Source: Metabacillus endolithicus
Lineage (GTDB): Bacteria; Bacillota; Bacilli; Bacillales; Bacillaceae
Length of the DNA: 64,000 nucleotides
Direction: 5' to 3'
NCBI RefSeq assembly: GCF_023078335.1
Contig: NZ_CP095550.1
Coordinates: forward strand, 2,586,001-2,650,000
The translations under genes and the position numbers were made by a program. Numbering within the stretch: position 1 is the stretch's first letter; every line of letters begins with the position of its first letter. The notes beneath the pieces were generated by a model, which did no database searches, had not been told where the DNA came from, and worked only from the letters and a program-made list of their open reading frames with translations. Shown here one piece after another: positions 37,615-48,276 of the stretch.

Positions 37615-38631
37615 TCATTTTGTTCTATAACGATTTAAGATTGGATAAAGCAAAATGGTAACGAGTAAATAAAGATTAATTAATCCATATAAAGGATATA
37701 GGATGCCCACTAGATTTGCAAAGCCAAAACGCGTGAAAGGCAGCATGGCTAAAACGAGAATTAATGCTATTAGCCAAAATGGAACCTTTAATATTTGCTT
37801 AAATCGCGAGGCAAGTCCAAAAATCCCCGATACAGCGGTTGTATAAATTGCCAGCCATAACATGACAGACATAAAAAGGAAAAATCCAAATGGTGATCCT
37901 TTTAATACAGCGAAGAGCGGAATTTCATACTCTGTTAAATAATCAGCCATTTGAATGAGTGTTTCATTATAAACAAATGAGATTGTTCCTAATATAACTC
38001 CACTTCCAATACTGGCGACTTTCGCTTCCTTAAGACTTTTAATTTCTTTTCCAATTGCAGATAATACTGCAATCAATGGCAAAATATTTAAAGCTGTAAA
38101 TGTAAATGCTGCTGGCCAATTATACTGTTCATTTAAATCCAATACCCATGAATGATGATGGGAAATATTAAATGATAATAATGCATAAAACAGTCCAAAG
38201 ACAAGCATGGGAATAATGATGGAATTCAGTTTAATGATTCCATTTGAACTGCCTACAAACAACAATACTAGTAATACTGCAAACAGCGTAATACCTACCC
38301 AGTATGGAATGGAAAAGGCTTCAAGCGTTGCTCCTCCTCCAGCAATCATGACGATTGTTGTTGTAAATAAATACAACACAATTAAAAAGTCATATACATA
38401 AGAAAGTTTCTTACCAACTAATCTTTCTAGGATTGGAAAAAAGTGATCAGATTGAGTCTCATAACTAATTTTCATAATCACATAGACAGCTATGATAAAG
38501 ATCACCGTAAAAATTACGATAGCTAGTCCGCTCTCAAAGCCGAAAAACTGCCAGAGTTCTCTTCCTGATGCATATCCTGCTCCAATAATTGTTCCTAAAA
38601 TCAAAAACATCCATTTAAAACCTGAATTCAT
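37615..38631 (-). CDS. YkvI-family multispanning membrane protein
   Basis: 338 residues from MNSGFKWMFLILGTIIGAGY, placed by AAGAGGTGAG; an in-frame GTG three codons earlier is not favoured. About ten hydrophobic helices fill the sequence. GTIIGAGYASGRELWQFFG near the N-terminus is the broken first helix typical of APC/LeuT-like transporters and is shared with YkvI proteins. The substrate is unknown. Confidence 0.82.
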   Translation of the reverse strand: MNSGFKWMFLILGTIIGAGYASGRELWQFFGFESGLAIVIFTVIFIIAVYVIMKISYETQSDHFFPILERLVGKKLSYVYDFLIVLYLFTTTIVMIAGGGATLEAFSIPYWVGITLFAVLLVLLFVGSSNGIIKLNSIIIPMLVFGLFYALLSFNISHHHSWVLDLNEQYNWPAAFTFTALNILPLIAVLSAIGKEIKSLKEAKVASIGSGVILGTISFVYNETLIQMADYLTEYEIPLFAVLKGSPFGFFLFMSVMLWLAIYTTAVSGIFGLASRFKQILKVPFWLIALILVLAMLPFTRFGFANLVGILYPLYGLINLYLLVTILLYPILNRYRTK

Positions 38632-38729
38632 TTTTCTCACCTCTTAAGGCTGTCCTATTTACAACGAGCATGTATAGAATTGAACATTTCTCCGTATACT
38701 GTTACTACTATGACGTGGGAGTGAATTCT

Positions 38730-39353
38730 ATGAATCTTAAATCAGGTCTTTTTCATTCAGATAAAAATCAAGAACGTATTCATTATGAGGATCAGGACGC
38801 AACACAGCTAGTTTCAACCACCCTTTTAGATCATTTGCCAAAACTTTATTTCAAGCCAATTGTTTTTGTTTGTATTGGAACAGATCGATCAACGGGTGAT
38901 AGTTTAGGTCCACTAATTGGTACGTCCTTAAATAAAGAATTGTCCCATTTCCATGTCTATGGAACTCTTAAAGATCCAGTACACGCTGTAAATCTAAAAG
39001 AAACGCTTGAAACCATCAATGAAAAACATCGAAATCCATTTATTATTGCGATTGATGCTTGTTTAGGAAGAATGAAAAGTGTTGGATTCATGGAAATTGC
39101 AAAAGGATCAATAAAACCTGGAGCAGGTGTGAACAAAGAATTACCAGCAGTAGGTGATATGCATATCACCGGCATTGTGAACATAAGTGGCTATATGGAG
39201 TTCCTCGTGTTACAAAATACACGCCTTCACTTAGTAATGAGTATGGCGGACATTATTTCTAATGGAATCATTGAAGCAGAAAAGATTTATCTAGAAAAGA
39301 AAATTTCTGTTAGAAGAAAATGGTTGGCAAGTGAGGATTCTGCTATTAATTAA
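38730..39353 (+). CDS. yyaC: Spore protease YyaC
   Basis: 207 residues from MNLKSGLFHSDKNQERIHYE, chosen for GGGAGTGAA upstream and the family length. FVCIGTDRSTGDSLGPLIGT, IIAIDACLGR and the C-terminal GDMHITGIVN match the DUF1256/YyaC family, which resembles the germination protease fold. It is a sporulation-specific gene in B. subtilis (SigF regulon). A GTATA element at 38672-38676 with a TATAC at 38695-38699 is only a weak match to a sporulation promoter. It is the only plus-strand gene in this stretch. Confidence 0.9.
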   Translation: MNLKSGLFHSDKNQERIHYEDQDATQLVSTTLLDHLPKLYFKPIVFVCIGTDRSTGDSLGPLIGTSLNKELSHFHVYGTLKDPVHAVNLKETLETINEKHRNPFIIAIDACLGRMKSVGFMEIAKGSIKPGAGVNKELPAVGDMHITGIVNISGYMEFLVLQNTRLHLVMSMADIISNGIIEAEKIYLEKKISVRRKWLASEDSAIN

Positions 39354-39374
39354 AACTTTCTTCTTACATACAGA

Positions 39375-39403
39375 AATACACTGCATATCTCATGCAGTGT
39401 ATT
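39375..39403. terminator. Bidirectional terminator between yyaC and the DUF554 gene
   Basis: AATACACTGCAT and ATGCAGTGTATT pair perfectly around five bases, between the ends of two convergent genes. Confidence 0.85.
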
Positions 39404-39415
39404 AAGTATTTCCTT

Positions 39416-40117
39416 TTAAAAATGATGCTGGACTAGAACAATAGCAGTAATAACTAAAATACCTGGTAGTAGGTTTGCTACTCTGATTTGTTTTAAGCCT
39501 AGAATATTAATTCCTATAGCTATGATCATAACCCCACCTATAGAAGTCAGTTCAGCTATTAATCTTTCTAATAACTCATCTGATAAAAACTGATGAATAA
39601 CATTTGCAAAAAGAGCAATTCCTCCTTGATAAAGAAATACTGGTATAGAGGAAAACAATACTCCTATTCCAAGAGTACTGGCCAAAATCATACTTGTGAA
39701 TCCATCGATCATTGACTTTGTTAATAAAACAGCATGGTCTTGACGTAAACCACTGTCTAATGCACCAATGATTGCCATTGCACCTACAAGAAAGATTAAT
39801 GTAGCAGTAACAAAACCTTGTGCTATATTACCCGTTTCTGATTTCCCTAACTTTCTTTCCAACATATTTCCTACTGACTGGAGATGATTTTCAATCCTTA
39901 ACCACTCTCCTATAACAGTTCCAAGCACAAGGCTAACAATAACAATGAAGAAATCCTCACTTTTTAAGGCCATGCTAATCCCCAGTACAACTACAGAAAG
40001 ACCTATGGCCATCATTACCGTTTCTTTCATTTGTTCAGGAATTCTTCTTAGTAGAAGACCAATAAGGGTTCCTACAATAATAGCTAGTGCATTCACAATA
40101 CTTCCAAATAAAACCAT
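39416..40117 (-). CDS. DUF554 membrane protein
   Basis: 233 residues from MVLFGSIVNALAIIVGTLIG after AGAGGGGA. Seven hydrophobic helices with many small residues are visible. LFGSIVNALAIIVGTLIGLL and VGAMAIIGALDSGL are the recognised DUF554 signatures. The function is unknown; a transporter-like fold is likely. It follows parB by about 100 bases on the same strand. Confidence 0.88.
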   Translation of the reverse strand: MVLFGSIVNALAIIVGTLIGLLLRRIPEQMKETVMMAIGLSVVVLGISMALKSEDFFIVIVSLVLGTVIGEWLRIENHLQSVGNMLERKLGKSETGNIAQGFVTATLIFLVGAMAIIGALDSGLRQDHAVLLTKSMIDGFTSMILASTLGIGVLFSSIPVFLYQGGIALFANVIHQFLSDELLERLIAELTSIGGVMIIAIGINILGLKQIRVANLLPGILVITAIVLVQHHF

Positions 40118-40223
40118 ACCTGCTAAATCCCCTCTTTTTAAACATAGATACATATTAATGAATTCAAAGAAAAAAGTGCAAAGAAAAAGACTGACTACTA
40201 AGCCAGCTCTAAAGGAAATCTGT

Positions 40224-41075
40224 TTATTGTTGCTGTTGTTCTAGCAATTCTAAAATGCGATCTAAATCATCTTGAGAAAAGAATTCTATTTCAATCTTTC
40301 CTTTTTTCTTCTGCTTTTTTATCGTAACGGACGTTCCGAAATATTCTTGTAAAAATGATTCTCTTTCTTTTATAAATACATCTTTTTCAGGCTTTTTCTT
40401 TTTCGTTTCACGTGAAACATTACTATTTAGCTGTTGGATAAGTTGCTCTAGTTGACGAACATTTAAATGTTCTCGGATAATTTTTTCAACTAGTGCATTT
40501 AATTTTTCTTTGTTTTTTAATCCAAGTAAAGTTCGACCATGCCCCATAGATAATTTACCTTCAGCTATTAATTGCTGAATTTGATCTGGCAATGTTAGGA
40601 GTCTAACATGGTTAGCAATATGTGGTCTGCTTTTTCCTAGCCTTTTTGCTAATGCTTCTTGAGTTAGGTCTAAATGCTCCATTAGCTTTTGGTATGCTTG
40701 GGCTTCTTCAATTGGACTTAAATCTTCACGTTGTAAATTTTCTAAAAGCGCGAGCTCCATCATTTGTTGTTCTGTTAACTCTCTTACAACAGCAGGAATA
40801 ACTGTTAGCTCTGCCGCTTTTGCTGCACGAAATCTTCTTTCCCCAACAACAATTTCAAAGCCTTTAATACTTTTCCTCACAATAATAGGTTGCAGGACAC
40901 CATGCTGTAAAATGGATTCTTTTAATTCATTAATAGCATCTTCTTCAAATATTTTACGTGGTTGATAAGGATTTGGGCGAATCTCATGTATGTTGATTTC
41001 TTGAATAGATTCTTCCTTTTCGACCTCCATGTTAGTGAAGAGAGCATTAATACCTTTTCCTAAACCTCTAGCCAT
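40224..41075 (-). CDS. parB: Chromosome partitioning protein ParB (Spo0J)
   Basis: 283 residues. The CTPase motif GERRFRAAK, the upstream box ENLQREDLSPIEEAQAY and the helix-turn-helix [20 protein letters not shown] load ParB as sliding clamps at parS. The gene itself contains a parS site at 40404-40419. Its start overlaps the end of parA by 8 bases. Confidence 0.97.
   Translation of the reverse strand: MARGLGKGINALFTNMEVEKEESIQEINIHEIRPNPYQPRKIFEEDAINELKESILQHGVLQPIIVRKSIKGFEIVVGERRFRAAKAAELTVIPAVVRELTEQQMMELALLENLQREDLSPIEEAQAYQKLMEHLDLTQEALAKRLGKSRPHIANHVRLLTLPDQIQQLIAEGKLSMGHGRTLLGLKNKEKLNALVEKIIREHLNVRQLEQLIQQLNSNVSRETKKKKPEKDVFIKERESFLQEYFGTSVTIKKQKKKGKIEIEFFSQDDLDRILELLEQQQQ
40404..40419. 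promoter_or_regulatory. parS site inside parB
   Basis: CGTTTCACGTGAAACA matches the TGTTTCACGTGAAACA palindrome at 15 of 16 bases. B. subtilis also has a parS within spo0J. Confidence 0.9.
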
Positions 41076-41829
41076 TTACAACCACTTCCTTTGCCAAATC
41101 TAAATAAACTTCTGCTCCTCTAGATCTTGGATCATAAATGATAATTGGTTGTCCGTGACTTGGTGCCTCGCTTAAGCGAATATTTCTTGGAATGATAGTT
41201 TTATAAACCTTGTCCTGAAAATATTTTTTCACTTCATCAATGACTTGAATACCTAGATTTGTTCTTGCATCTAGCATTGTTAATAAAACACCTTCTATTG
41301 TAAGATCAGTGTTTAAATGCTTTTGTACAAGTCTGACAGTATTTAATAATTGGCTCAATCCCTCAAGCGCATAATATTCACATTGTACCGGTATTAACAC
41401 GGCATCTGATGCTGTTAGGGCATTAATGGTGAGCAATCCTAATGATGGTGGACAGTCAATCACCATATAATCATACTGATCTTTTACAGCTTCAAGTGCC
41501 CTTTTGAGTCTAACCTCTCTAGAGATTGTTGGTACAAGTTCTATTTCAGCCCCAGCTAACTGTATCGTGGCTGGAATAATATCAAGATTTTCTACAGCTG
41601 TAGATTTTATAACGCCCTTTGCATCTACATCATCTACTAAAATATCATAAATACAATGGGCAACATCAGCTTTTTCAATGCCAATCCCGCTCGTTGCATT
41701 ACCTTGTGGGTCAACATCGACGAGAAGAACTCGTTTCCCAATGTATGCTAAGCAAGCTCCTAAATTTACGGATGTGGTTGTTTTTCCAACACCACCTTTT
41801 TGGTTTGCAATCGCAATAATTTTCCCCAC
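41068..41829 (-). CDS. parA: Chromosome partitioning ATPase ParA (Soj)
   Basis: 253 residues from the GTG following GTAGGTGACATC; the protein begins MGKIIAIANQKGGVGKTT, the deviant Walker A with both lysines. VDVDPQGNATSGIG and YMVIDCPPSLGLLT complete the ATPase. It cooperates with ParB in origin segregation and regulates DnaA in B. subtilis. Length matches Soj. Confidence 0.97.
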   Translation of the reverse strand: MGKIIAIANQKGGVGKTTTSVNLGACLAYIGKRVLLVDVDPQGNATSGIGIEKADVAHCIYDILVDDVDAKGVIKSTAVENLDIIPATIQLAGAEIELVPTISREVRLKRALEAVKDQYDYMVIDCPPSLGLLTINALTASDAVLIPVQCEYYALEGLSQLLNTVRLVQKHLNTDLTIEGVLLTMLDARTNLGIQVIDEVKKYFQDKVYKTIIPRNIRLSEAPSHGQPIIIYDPRSRGAEVYLDLAKEVVVNG

Positions 41830-41847
41830 GATGTCACCTACTTTCAT

Positions 41848-42289
41848 CTTCTAATCTATTGTTAAAATTTTACAGTAAAGAAAAAAGCATAAAAGTGAAC
41901 CCATCTAGTTGTTCCTGAAGATAGCTACTAGATGAATAGATTTCTTTCTTTTATTTTACAACATTCTACAAATAGTTACTTTAAATCATTTTTTTATTTT
42001 ATCATGAAAAATGGATGAAGGGTTTGAATTTTTTTGTATTTATGTAAAATAGTAAATTCTACTAATTAAAATTCATTTTTATCATTATAAAGAGATATCT
42101 TCCTAGGAGAATTGGGTAAGGGAGGATGTGATCACCATAATATGTGTTCATTGCTAATTAATCATTCCACAATGGTTAACATTTCTTTTATCGAATCTAG
42201 TACAAAGAAAAAAGGCCTGACAAAAAGCCAGTACCTAACAGCCATATGTGGAATAGATAATAGTTTGTTAAAATAGTTATTATTCAATA
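41848..42289. other. Intergenic region between noc and parA
   Basis: 442 bases, AT-rich, no credible gene. It should hold the parAB promoter; I see no clear promoter pair, repeat or RNA structure. Confidence 0.5.
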
Positions 42290-43167
42290 TTATTTTGGAA
42301 TTTTAATTGTGAATTGGATATACTCATCAAATTCTTCTTCTTCCGTATTTAATTTTACGCCACTGTCAGCTACCATTGTTAGGGATTGACGAATTGTATT
42401 CATAGCAATTCTTGTATCTCTACTAAATGCTTTACGCTTTGGTTTTGGTTTTGCATTATTTTTTTCAAGTAGCTTGACTACCCTATCTTCTGTTTGCTTA
42501 ACATTCAATTGTTTTTCAACAATTTCCTCTAACAGTGTAATTTGTAGCTGTTGATCTTTTAATGGAATTAGTGCACGTGCATGACGTTCAGTGATTGCTT
42601 TTTGAAGTAATGCCTCCTGGACTTCTTCAGGAAGCTTTAACAAACGCAGCTTATTTGCTATAGTTGATTGACCTTTACCAAGTCTTTGGCTAATGCTTCT
42701 TGAGTTAAGTCATGTAATTCTAGTAACTTAGCATAAGCAACTGCTTCCTCTATTGAAGATAACTCTTCCCTTTGAAGGTTTTCTATTAAAGCAACACTAG
42801 CTGTTTCCGTATCGTTGAAATCCTTTACAATTGCAGGTATCTCTTCCCAACCTAAAGTCTGTACAGCACGCCAGCGTCTTTCACCTGCAATCAACTCAAA
42901 TTTACCACCTATTTCTCGGACAACAATAGGTTGAATAATTCCATGAGTACGAATTGTTAAGGCCAATTCTTCAATCTTTTCATTTGAAAAAACGGTACGT
43001 GGCTGGAAGCGGTTAGGAGTAATATCCTTAATTGGAATCTTTTTAACCTCTTCCCTTATTTCTTCTGCTGTATCTTCTTGTTCAACTTCCTCTACTTCCT
43101 CTACTACGATTTGATTACCTTGTTCTTTTTCTCCCAAACCGAAAAAGCGAGAAAATGGATGCTTCAT
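42290..43167 (-). pseudogene. noc: Nucleoid occlusion protein, frameshifted
   Basis: Noc is a ParB paralogue that blocks division over the nucleoid. The first frame has the membrane-targeting N-terminus [15 protein letters not shown], then [26 protein letters not shown] and the start of the helix-turn-helix LTQEALAK. It loses frame near 42685, where an A4 run expected for [16 protein letters not shown] has three A. The second frame resumes in [27 protein letters not shown]. Adding one base gives 292 residues, close to the family length. As read, the DNA-binding helix would be missing. Confidence 0.9.
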
Positions 43168-43255
43168 GAGCCTACACCACCTTTTAAAACTACCAATTTA
43201 AATATTCTATTTCTCTTACATTATTTCCTGCAAAATACTCAAAAGTTCGAGTAAA

Positions 43256-43271
43256 TGTTTCACATGAAACA
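43256..43271. promoter_or_regulatory. parS-like site between rsmG and noc
   Basis: TGTTTCACATGAAACA matches the parS palindrome at 15 of 16 bases; the central CG is CA. It lies directly after the rsmG stop region, a usual position for origin-proximal parS sites. Confidence 0.75.
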
Positions 43272-43272
43272 T

Positions 43273-43989
43273 CTACTCGATTGGAAGTTTATTTGGCGTT
43301 CCAGGCTTTCGAGGATATTTTTTAGGAGTACTTTTTTCTTTTTCAATAATTAAGATTGTTCTCTCACTTTCCTCTAAAGGCAGTTCAAATGAGTGAATTT
43401 CTTGCACTTTACCACCTAATACGGTAACGGCCTTTTTACCGGCCTCAAGTTCCTCCTGTGCTGCTGCCCCTTTCATGGCAATGAAGTATCCATCCTTTTT
43501 TGCTAAAGGAATACATAATTCACTTAGAACAGATAGCCTCGCAACAGCCCTGGCTGTGACAACATCATATGTTTCCCGAACCTGTTTATTTTGACCAAAC
43601 GTTTCAGCTCGATCATGAAATAATTGCACTGAATTTAGTCCTAATTCTTTTGATAAATGCGATAAAAAAGTAATTCTTTTTTGTAAAGAGTCAACAATTG
43701 ATACCTTTAAATGAGGAAAACAAATGTTTAAAGGAATACTTGGAAATCCAGCTCCTGCACCTACATCACATATACTTAGTGGCTTAGAGAAATCAAAATA
43801 AAATGCTGCAGAGATAGAATCATAAAAATGTTTTAAATACACGTCATTTTTGTCTGTAATTGACGTTAAATTCATTTTTTCATTCCACTCTACTAAGAGC
43901 TTAAAATATAACTCAAATTGGTCCATCTGCTGCTGAGAAAGAGAAATCCCCTTCTCAGCCAAGCTTGATTGAAATAATGCTGTATCCAT
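43273..43989 (-). CDS. rsmG: 16S rRNA guanine-527 N7-methyltransferase
   Basis: 238 residues from [16 protein letters not shown]; an ATG two codons upstream is too close to AAAGG. The SAM-binding [15 protein letters not shown] and [12 protein letters not shown] are the GidB/RsmG signatures. It methylates G527 of 16S rRNA; loss gives low-level streptomycin resistance. It follows mnmG by about 40 bases. Confidence 0.96.
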   Translation of the reverse strand: MDTALFQSSLAEKGISLSQQQMDQFELYFKLLVEWNEKMNLTSITDKNDVYLKHFYDSISAAFYFDFSKPLSICDVGAGAGFPSIPLNICFPHLKVSIVDSLQKRITFLSHLSKELGLNSVQLFHDRAETFGQNKQVRETYDVVTARAVARLSVLSELCIPLAKKDGYFIAMKGAAAQEELEAGKKAVTVLGGKVQEIHSFELPLEESERTILIIEKEKSTPKKYPRKPGTPNKLPIE

Positions 43990-44030
43990 ATTCATAACCT
44001 TTCTGTTAAAGATTGGTTTTATAACAGTAA

Positions 44031-45920
44031 TTATTGATTTGAAACTCTGGCAATTCTTCCTTGTTCTAGGTATACCAATAATATTGAAATATCAGCTGGG
44101 TTTACTCCAGAAATACGTGAAGCTTGCGCAACTGATAATGGTCTAACTTCCTTAAGCTTTTGACGTGCTTCTGAAGCTAAGCCATTAATATCATCATAAT
44201 CAATATTTTCAGGGATTTTTTTGTTTTCCATTTTCTTAAGCTTTTCAACTTGTTGTAAGGATTTTTCAATATATCCCTCATATTTGATTTGTATTTCTAC
44301 CTGCTCTGCAACATCTGAATCCACTTCTGTTTCTGATGGTACAAGCTGAGCGATATGCTCATAGTTCATTTCAGGTCGTTTTAATAAATCAGCTGCTTTT
44401 ATGCCATCTTTAAGCTCACTGCCACCGACAGAGAGAATGAGATTTTGCGTTTCTTGATTTGGTTTAATAATAACAGATGCTAGGCGTTGCTTTTCTTCTT
44501 CAATTGCTTGCCTTTTAGTCGTGAATTTTTCAAAACGTTCATCAGAAATCAACCCGATTTTCTTTCCTGTTTCAGTTAAGCGTAAATCGGCATTATCATG
44601 TCTTAATAATAATCGATATTCTGCTCTTGATGTTAATAAACGATATGGCTCACTAGTGCCTTTTGTCACAAGGTCATCGATAAGTACGCCAATATAAGCA
44701 TCCGAGCGACTTAAAATCACTTCTTCTTTTTCAATAGCCTTTTGTGCAGCATTAATTCCAGCCATTAATCCTTGACCGGCAGCTTCTTCATAACCGGAAG
44801 TTCCGTTAATTTGGCCTGCTGTATATAGAGAAGTAATCTTTTTCGTTTCTAAAGTTGGCCATAATTGAGTTGGGACAATGGCATCGTATTCAATTGCATA
44901 TCCAGCTCTCACCATTTGAACCTTTTCAAGTCCAGGAATTGTTTTTAAAATTTGCTGTTGAACATCTTCCGGTAAACTTGTTGATAGCCCCTGCACATAT
45001 ACTTCTTGTGTATTTCTACCTTCTGGCTCTAAAAAGATTTGATGACGCGGTTTATCATTAAAGCGTACAACTTTATCCTCAATAGATGGACAATAACGAG
45101 GTCCTGTGCCTTTGATCATTCCCGAATACATAGGAGAACGATGTAAATTATCATCAATAATTTTATGAGTTTCTCCACTCGTATACGTTAACCAGCAAGG
45201 TAGCTGATCTGTAATGTATTTTGTTGTTTCATAAGAAAATGCACGTGGCACTTCATCTCCGGGTTGAATTTCTGTTTTGCTATAGTCAATCGAATGACTA
45301 TTTACTCGTGGAGGTGTTCCTGTTTTGAAACGAACCAAATCAAAGCCCAATTCTTGTAAATGCTCTGATAGCTTAATTGAAGGCTGCTGATTGTTTGGCC
45401 CACTTGAGTATTTTAATTCTCCTAGAATAATTTCTCCTCGTAAAAAAGTACCTGTTGTTAATACAACTGCTTTCGCAGAATATTCAGCTCCAGTTTGAGT
45501 AACCACACCTTTACAAACACCGTCTTCAACGATTAACCGATCAACCATTCCTTGTAGCAGTGTAAGGTTACGTTCATTTTCCATCGTTTTTTTCATTTCG
45601 TGTTGATATGAAAACTTATCTGCTTGTGCACGAAGCGCTCGAACAGCTGGGCCTTTACCAGTGTTTAGCATTCTCATTTGGATATGGGTTTTGTCGATGT
45701 TTTTCCCCATTTCTCCGCCTAAAGCATCAATTTCACGAACAACAATCCCTTTTGCTGGTCCACCAACAGATGGATTACATGGCATAAATGCAACCATATC
45801 CAGATTAATGGTAATGACGAGAGTTTTTGCTCCCATTCTTGCTGATGCAAGTGCTGATTCACACCCTGCATGTCCAGCTCCTACAACAATGACATCATAA
45901 TCTCCTGCATGATACGTCAT
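44031..45920 (-). CDS. mnmG: tRNA uridine 5-carboxymethylaminomethyl modification enzyme MnmG (GidA)
   Basis: 629 residues. The FAD-binding Rossmann motif is [19 protein letters not shown] near the N-terminus; [24 protein letters not shown] and [14 protein letters not shown] are strongly conserved. With MnmE it modifies wobble U34 in tRNAs. The length is complete. It follows mnmE by 33 bases. Confidence 0.97.
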   Translation of the reverse strand: MTYHAGDYDVIVVGAGHAGCESALASARMGAKTLVITINLDMVAFMPCNPSVGGPAKGIVVREIDALGGEMGKNIDKTHIQMRMLNTGKGPAVRALRAQADKFSYQHEMKKTMENERNLTLLQGMVDRLIVEDGVCKGVVTQTGAEYSAKAVVLTTGTFLRGEIILGELKYSSGPNNQQPSIKLSEHLQELGFDLVRFKTGTPPRVNSHSIDYSKTEIQPGDEVPRAFSYETTKYITDQLPCWLTYTSGETHKIIDDNLHRSPMYSGMIKGTGPRYCPSIEDKVVRFNDKPRHQIFLEPEGRNTQEVYVQGLSTSLPEDVQQQILKTIPGLEKVQMVRAGYAIEYDAIVPTQLWPTLETKKITSLYTAGQINGTSGYEEAAGQGLMAGINAAQKAIEKEEVILSRSDAYIGVLIDDLVTKGTSEPYRLLTSRAEYRLLLRHDNADLRLTETGKKIGLISDERFEKFTTKRQAIEEEKQRLASVIIKPNQETQNLILSVGGSELKDGIKAADLLKRPEMNYEHIAQLVPSETEVDSDVAEQVEIQIKYEGYIEKSLQQVEKLKKMENKKIPENIDYDDINGLASEARQKLKEVRPLSVAQASRISGVNPADISILLVYLEQGRIARVSNQ

Positions 45921-45953
45921 AGAGGAACCTCCTTTATTTAAAAAATATCTAAT

Positions 45954-47339
45954 TTATTTCCCTAAACAGAACTGAGAAAACAGTTGATCAATTAAGCTTT
46001 CATGAACTGCATCTCCTATTATTTCCCCAAGCTGTTCCCAACAACGGGTTAAATCAATTTGTACAATATCAATTGGAACTCCTGCTTCTATACCTGTTAA
46101 TGCATCATTAATAGAAGTTTCGGCAGCTGTTAATAGGGCAATATGTCTTGAGTTTGAAACATATGTTAAGTCTCCGCTTTGGACATTTCCTTCAAAGAAT
46201 AATGCACTTATCGCTTCTTCCAATGCATCTATTCCCTGTTCTTCTAATAGTGATGTTGTAACAACAGGCCTTCCCGCTGCTTGCTCCTTCACCTTTTGAA
46301 GATCAATTTTTTGGTCCAAGTCCGTTTTATTAACAATAACGATAATATCCATTCCTTTTACGGCTTCAAAAAGCTGAACATCTTCTTGAGAAAGTTCTTC
46401 GTTGTAATTTAAAACTAGTAAAATAAGATCTGCTTCTTTAAGTACTTTTCTCGAACGTTCAACACCAATACGTTCTACAATATCTTCTGTTTCACGTATT
46501 CCAGCTGTATCAACTAATCGTAAAGGAACACCTCTTACATTGACGTATTCTTCTATAACATCTCTTGTTGTTCCAGGGATATCCGTAACAATTGCTTTAT
46601 TTTCATGAACTAGGCTATTTAATAAAGATGACTTCCCAACGTTTGGTCGTCCTATTATAACAGTAGACAAGCCTTCTCTAAGAATCTTCCCTTGCTGTGA
46701 TGTTTTCAATAACTTACTGATTTCATTTTTTACAAATGTAGCTTTTTCAACAAGCATTTGATGAGTCATTTCCTCAACATCATCATATTCAGGATAATCA
46801 ATATTGACTTCAACATGTGCTAGTGTTTCTAGAATCTCCTGTCTTAGCTTCTGAACAAGCTTTGACAGTTTTCCTTCCATTTGCCCTAAAGCCACATTCA
46901 TTGCCCGATCCGTTTTTGCTCGTATTAAGTCCATTACAGCCTCAGCTTGAGACAAATCAATCCGACCATTCAAAAAGGCTCTCTTTGTAAACTCTCCTGG
47001 CTCTGCTAGTCTTGCACCATGTTGGATGACTAACTGCAGTACCCGGTTCACTGTAACAATTCCACCGTGACAGTTTATCTCTACTATATCTTCTCTCGTA
47101 AATGTCTTTGGTCCCCTCATTAAAGACAACATGACTTCTTCTACAACTTGACCTGTTTTTGGGTCTACAATATGTCCGTAATGGATCGTATGGGAGTCAA
47201 CCTTTGTTAACCTTTTATTCGAAGGAGCCTTAAATAGTCGATCAGCAATTTCAATTGCTTCCTCACCACTTAACCGGACAATGGCAATAGCTCCTTCTCC
47301 TAAAGGTGTCGATATCGCTGCGATTGTATCTAACTCCAT
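45954..47339 (-). CDS. mnmE: tRNA modification GTPase MnmE (TrmE, ThdF)
   Basis: 461 residues from [20 protein letters not shown] after AGAGGTGG. The N-terminal folate-binding domain is followed by helices and a G domain with [20 protein letters not shown] and NKTD. The C-terminus ends FCLGK, the catalytic Cys motif. It pairs with MnmG. A DnaA-box cluster lies upstream. Confidence 0.97.
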   Translation of the reverse strand: MELDTIAAISTPLGEGAIAIVRLSGEEAIEIADRLFKAPSNKRLTKVDSHTIHYGHIVDPKTGQVVEEVMLSLMRGPKTFTREDIVEINCHGGIVTVNRVLQLVIQHGARLAEPGEFTKRAFLNGRIDLSQAEAVMDLIRAKTDRAMNVALGQMEGKLSKLVQKLRQEILETLAHVEVNIDYPEYDDVEEMTHQMLVEKATFVKNEISKLLKTSQQGKILREGLSTVIIGRPNVGKSSLLNSLVHENKAIVTDIPGTTRDVIEEYVNVRGVPLRLVDTAGIRETEDIVERIGVERSRKVLKEADLILLVLNYNEELSQEDVQLFEAVKGMDIIVIVNKTDLDQKIDLQKVKEQAAGRPVVTTSLLEEQGIDALEEAISALFFEGNVQSGDLTYVSNSRHIALLTAAETSINDALTGIEAGVPIDIVQIDLTRCWEQLGEIIGDAVHESLIDQLFSQFCLGK

Positions 47340-47452
47340 CGCTACGACCACCTCTCTCTTTCATTTATGTAAAATTTCTTCCTCTTAAAATGCGGTCAAT
47401 TTTTTAAAGATAGCACATTTCGTTTTCTTTAGAAAGCGAAATTACCTCATTT

Positions 47453-47510
47453 TATCCACAATTATTTATCCACTCTCTTCATACCTTTCTCTATTTTAAC
47501 TTATCCACAT
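47453..47510. promoter_or_regulatory. DnaA-box cluster upstream of mnmE
   Basis: TTATCCACA occurs exactly at 47453-47461 and 47502-47510, with TTATCCACT at 47467-47475. B. subtilis has a DnaA-box cluster at thdF (mnmE), so the position is conserved. Confidence 0.7.
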
Positions 47511-47633
47511 GTTAATAACAATATTTGATGAATTTGAAATATTTTATGGAGTGCCTGGCACCACCCGATATTTGTAGAAGGCTGTCGATAATATAAACAT
47601 TTCTGTGTCTTGCTACAGAAAAAGGCAAAAAAA

Positions 47634-47661
47634 AGAGAATGACTCAACGAGCCATTCTCTT
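47634..47661 (-). terminator. Terminator of the rnpA-spoIIIJ-jag transcript
   Basis: AGAGAATGGCT and AGTCATTCTCT pair on the minus strand and run into TTTTTTTT; the stem overlaps the jag stop. Confidence 0.85.
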
Positions 47662-48276
47662 AGAATTTGGAGAAATAACCAGATGACGATTTGGTTCTTC
47701 TCCAACTGAAAAAGTTTTTATATCTTTAAATTCTGCTAATGCAGCATGTATGATTTTTCTTTCATATGAAGGCATTGGTTCTAATGGAACATTTTTGGAT
47801 GTACGAATTGCCTGCTGTGCAAGTTTTCCAGCTAATTGCCTAAGCGTTTCTTTTCTTTTTTCACGATAATTTTCAGCATCAATGATAATTTGTAGATAAG
47901 AATTAGAATGTCGATTTGCAGCTAATTGTGTTAAATACTGAAGGGAGTTTAACGTTTGTCCTCTTTTTCCGATAAGAACAGCCATTTTCTCACCTGATAA
48001 TTGCATGTTCACAATTTTACCAGTTTGTTTCACTGAAATCTCTGCATCGATTCCCATTTTTTGAACAACATTGGCTAAAAATTCTTTTGCATACTTTACA
48101 GGATCATGTGCAATTACGACCTTCACTCTAGCAGGTTTCTTTCCAATACCTAAAAATCCTTTTTTTCCTTCTTCGAGAATTGTTATTTCAACTTCTTCCC
48201 GTTTTGCCTGTAATTGCTTTAATGCTTCCTCGACTGCTACATTGACAGTAAGTCCACTAGCAGTTACTTCTCTCAC
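47644..48276 (-). CDS. jag: RNA-binding protein Jag (KhpB)
   Basis: 210 residues from GTG after GGAGGAAAG. An N-terminal Jag domain (about 1-50, containing [11 protein letters not shown]) is followed by a KH domain ([14 protein letters not shown]) and a C-terminal R3H domain ([11 protein letters not shown]). It is a cytosolic RNA chaperone linked to cell elongation. Its start forms a GTGA overlap with the spoIIIJ stop. Confidence 0.95.
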   Translation of the reverse strand: MREVTASGLTVNVAVEEALKQLQAKREEVEITILEEGKKGFLGIGKKPARVKVVIAHDPVKYAKEFLANVVQKMGIDAEISVKQTGKIVNMQLSGEKMAVLIGKRGQTLNSLQYLTQLAANRHSNSYLQIIIDAENYREKRKETLRQLAGKLAQQAIRTSKNVPLEPMPSYERKIIHAALAEFKDIKTFSVGEEPNRHLVISPNSKRMAR

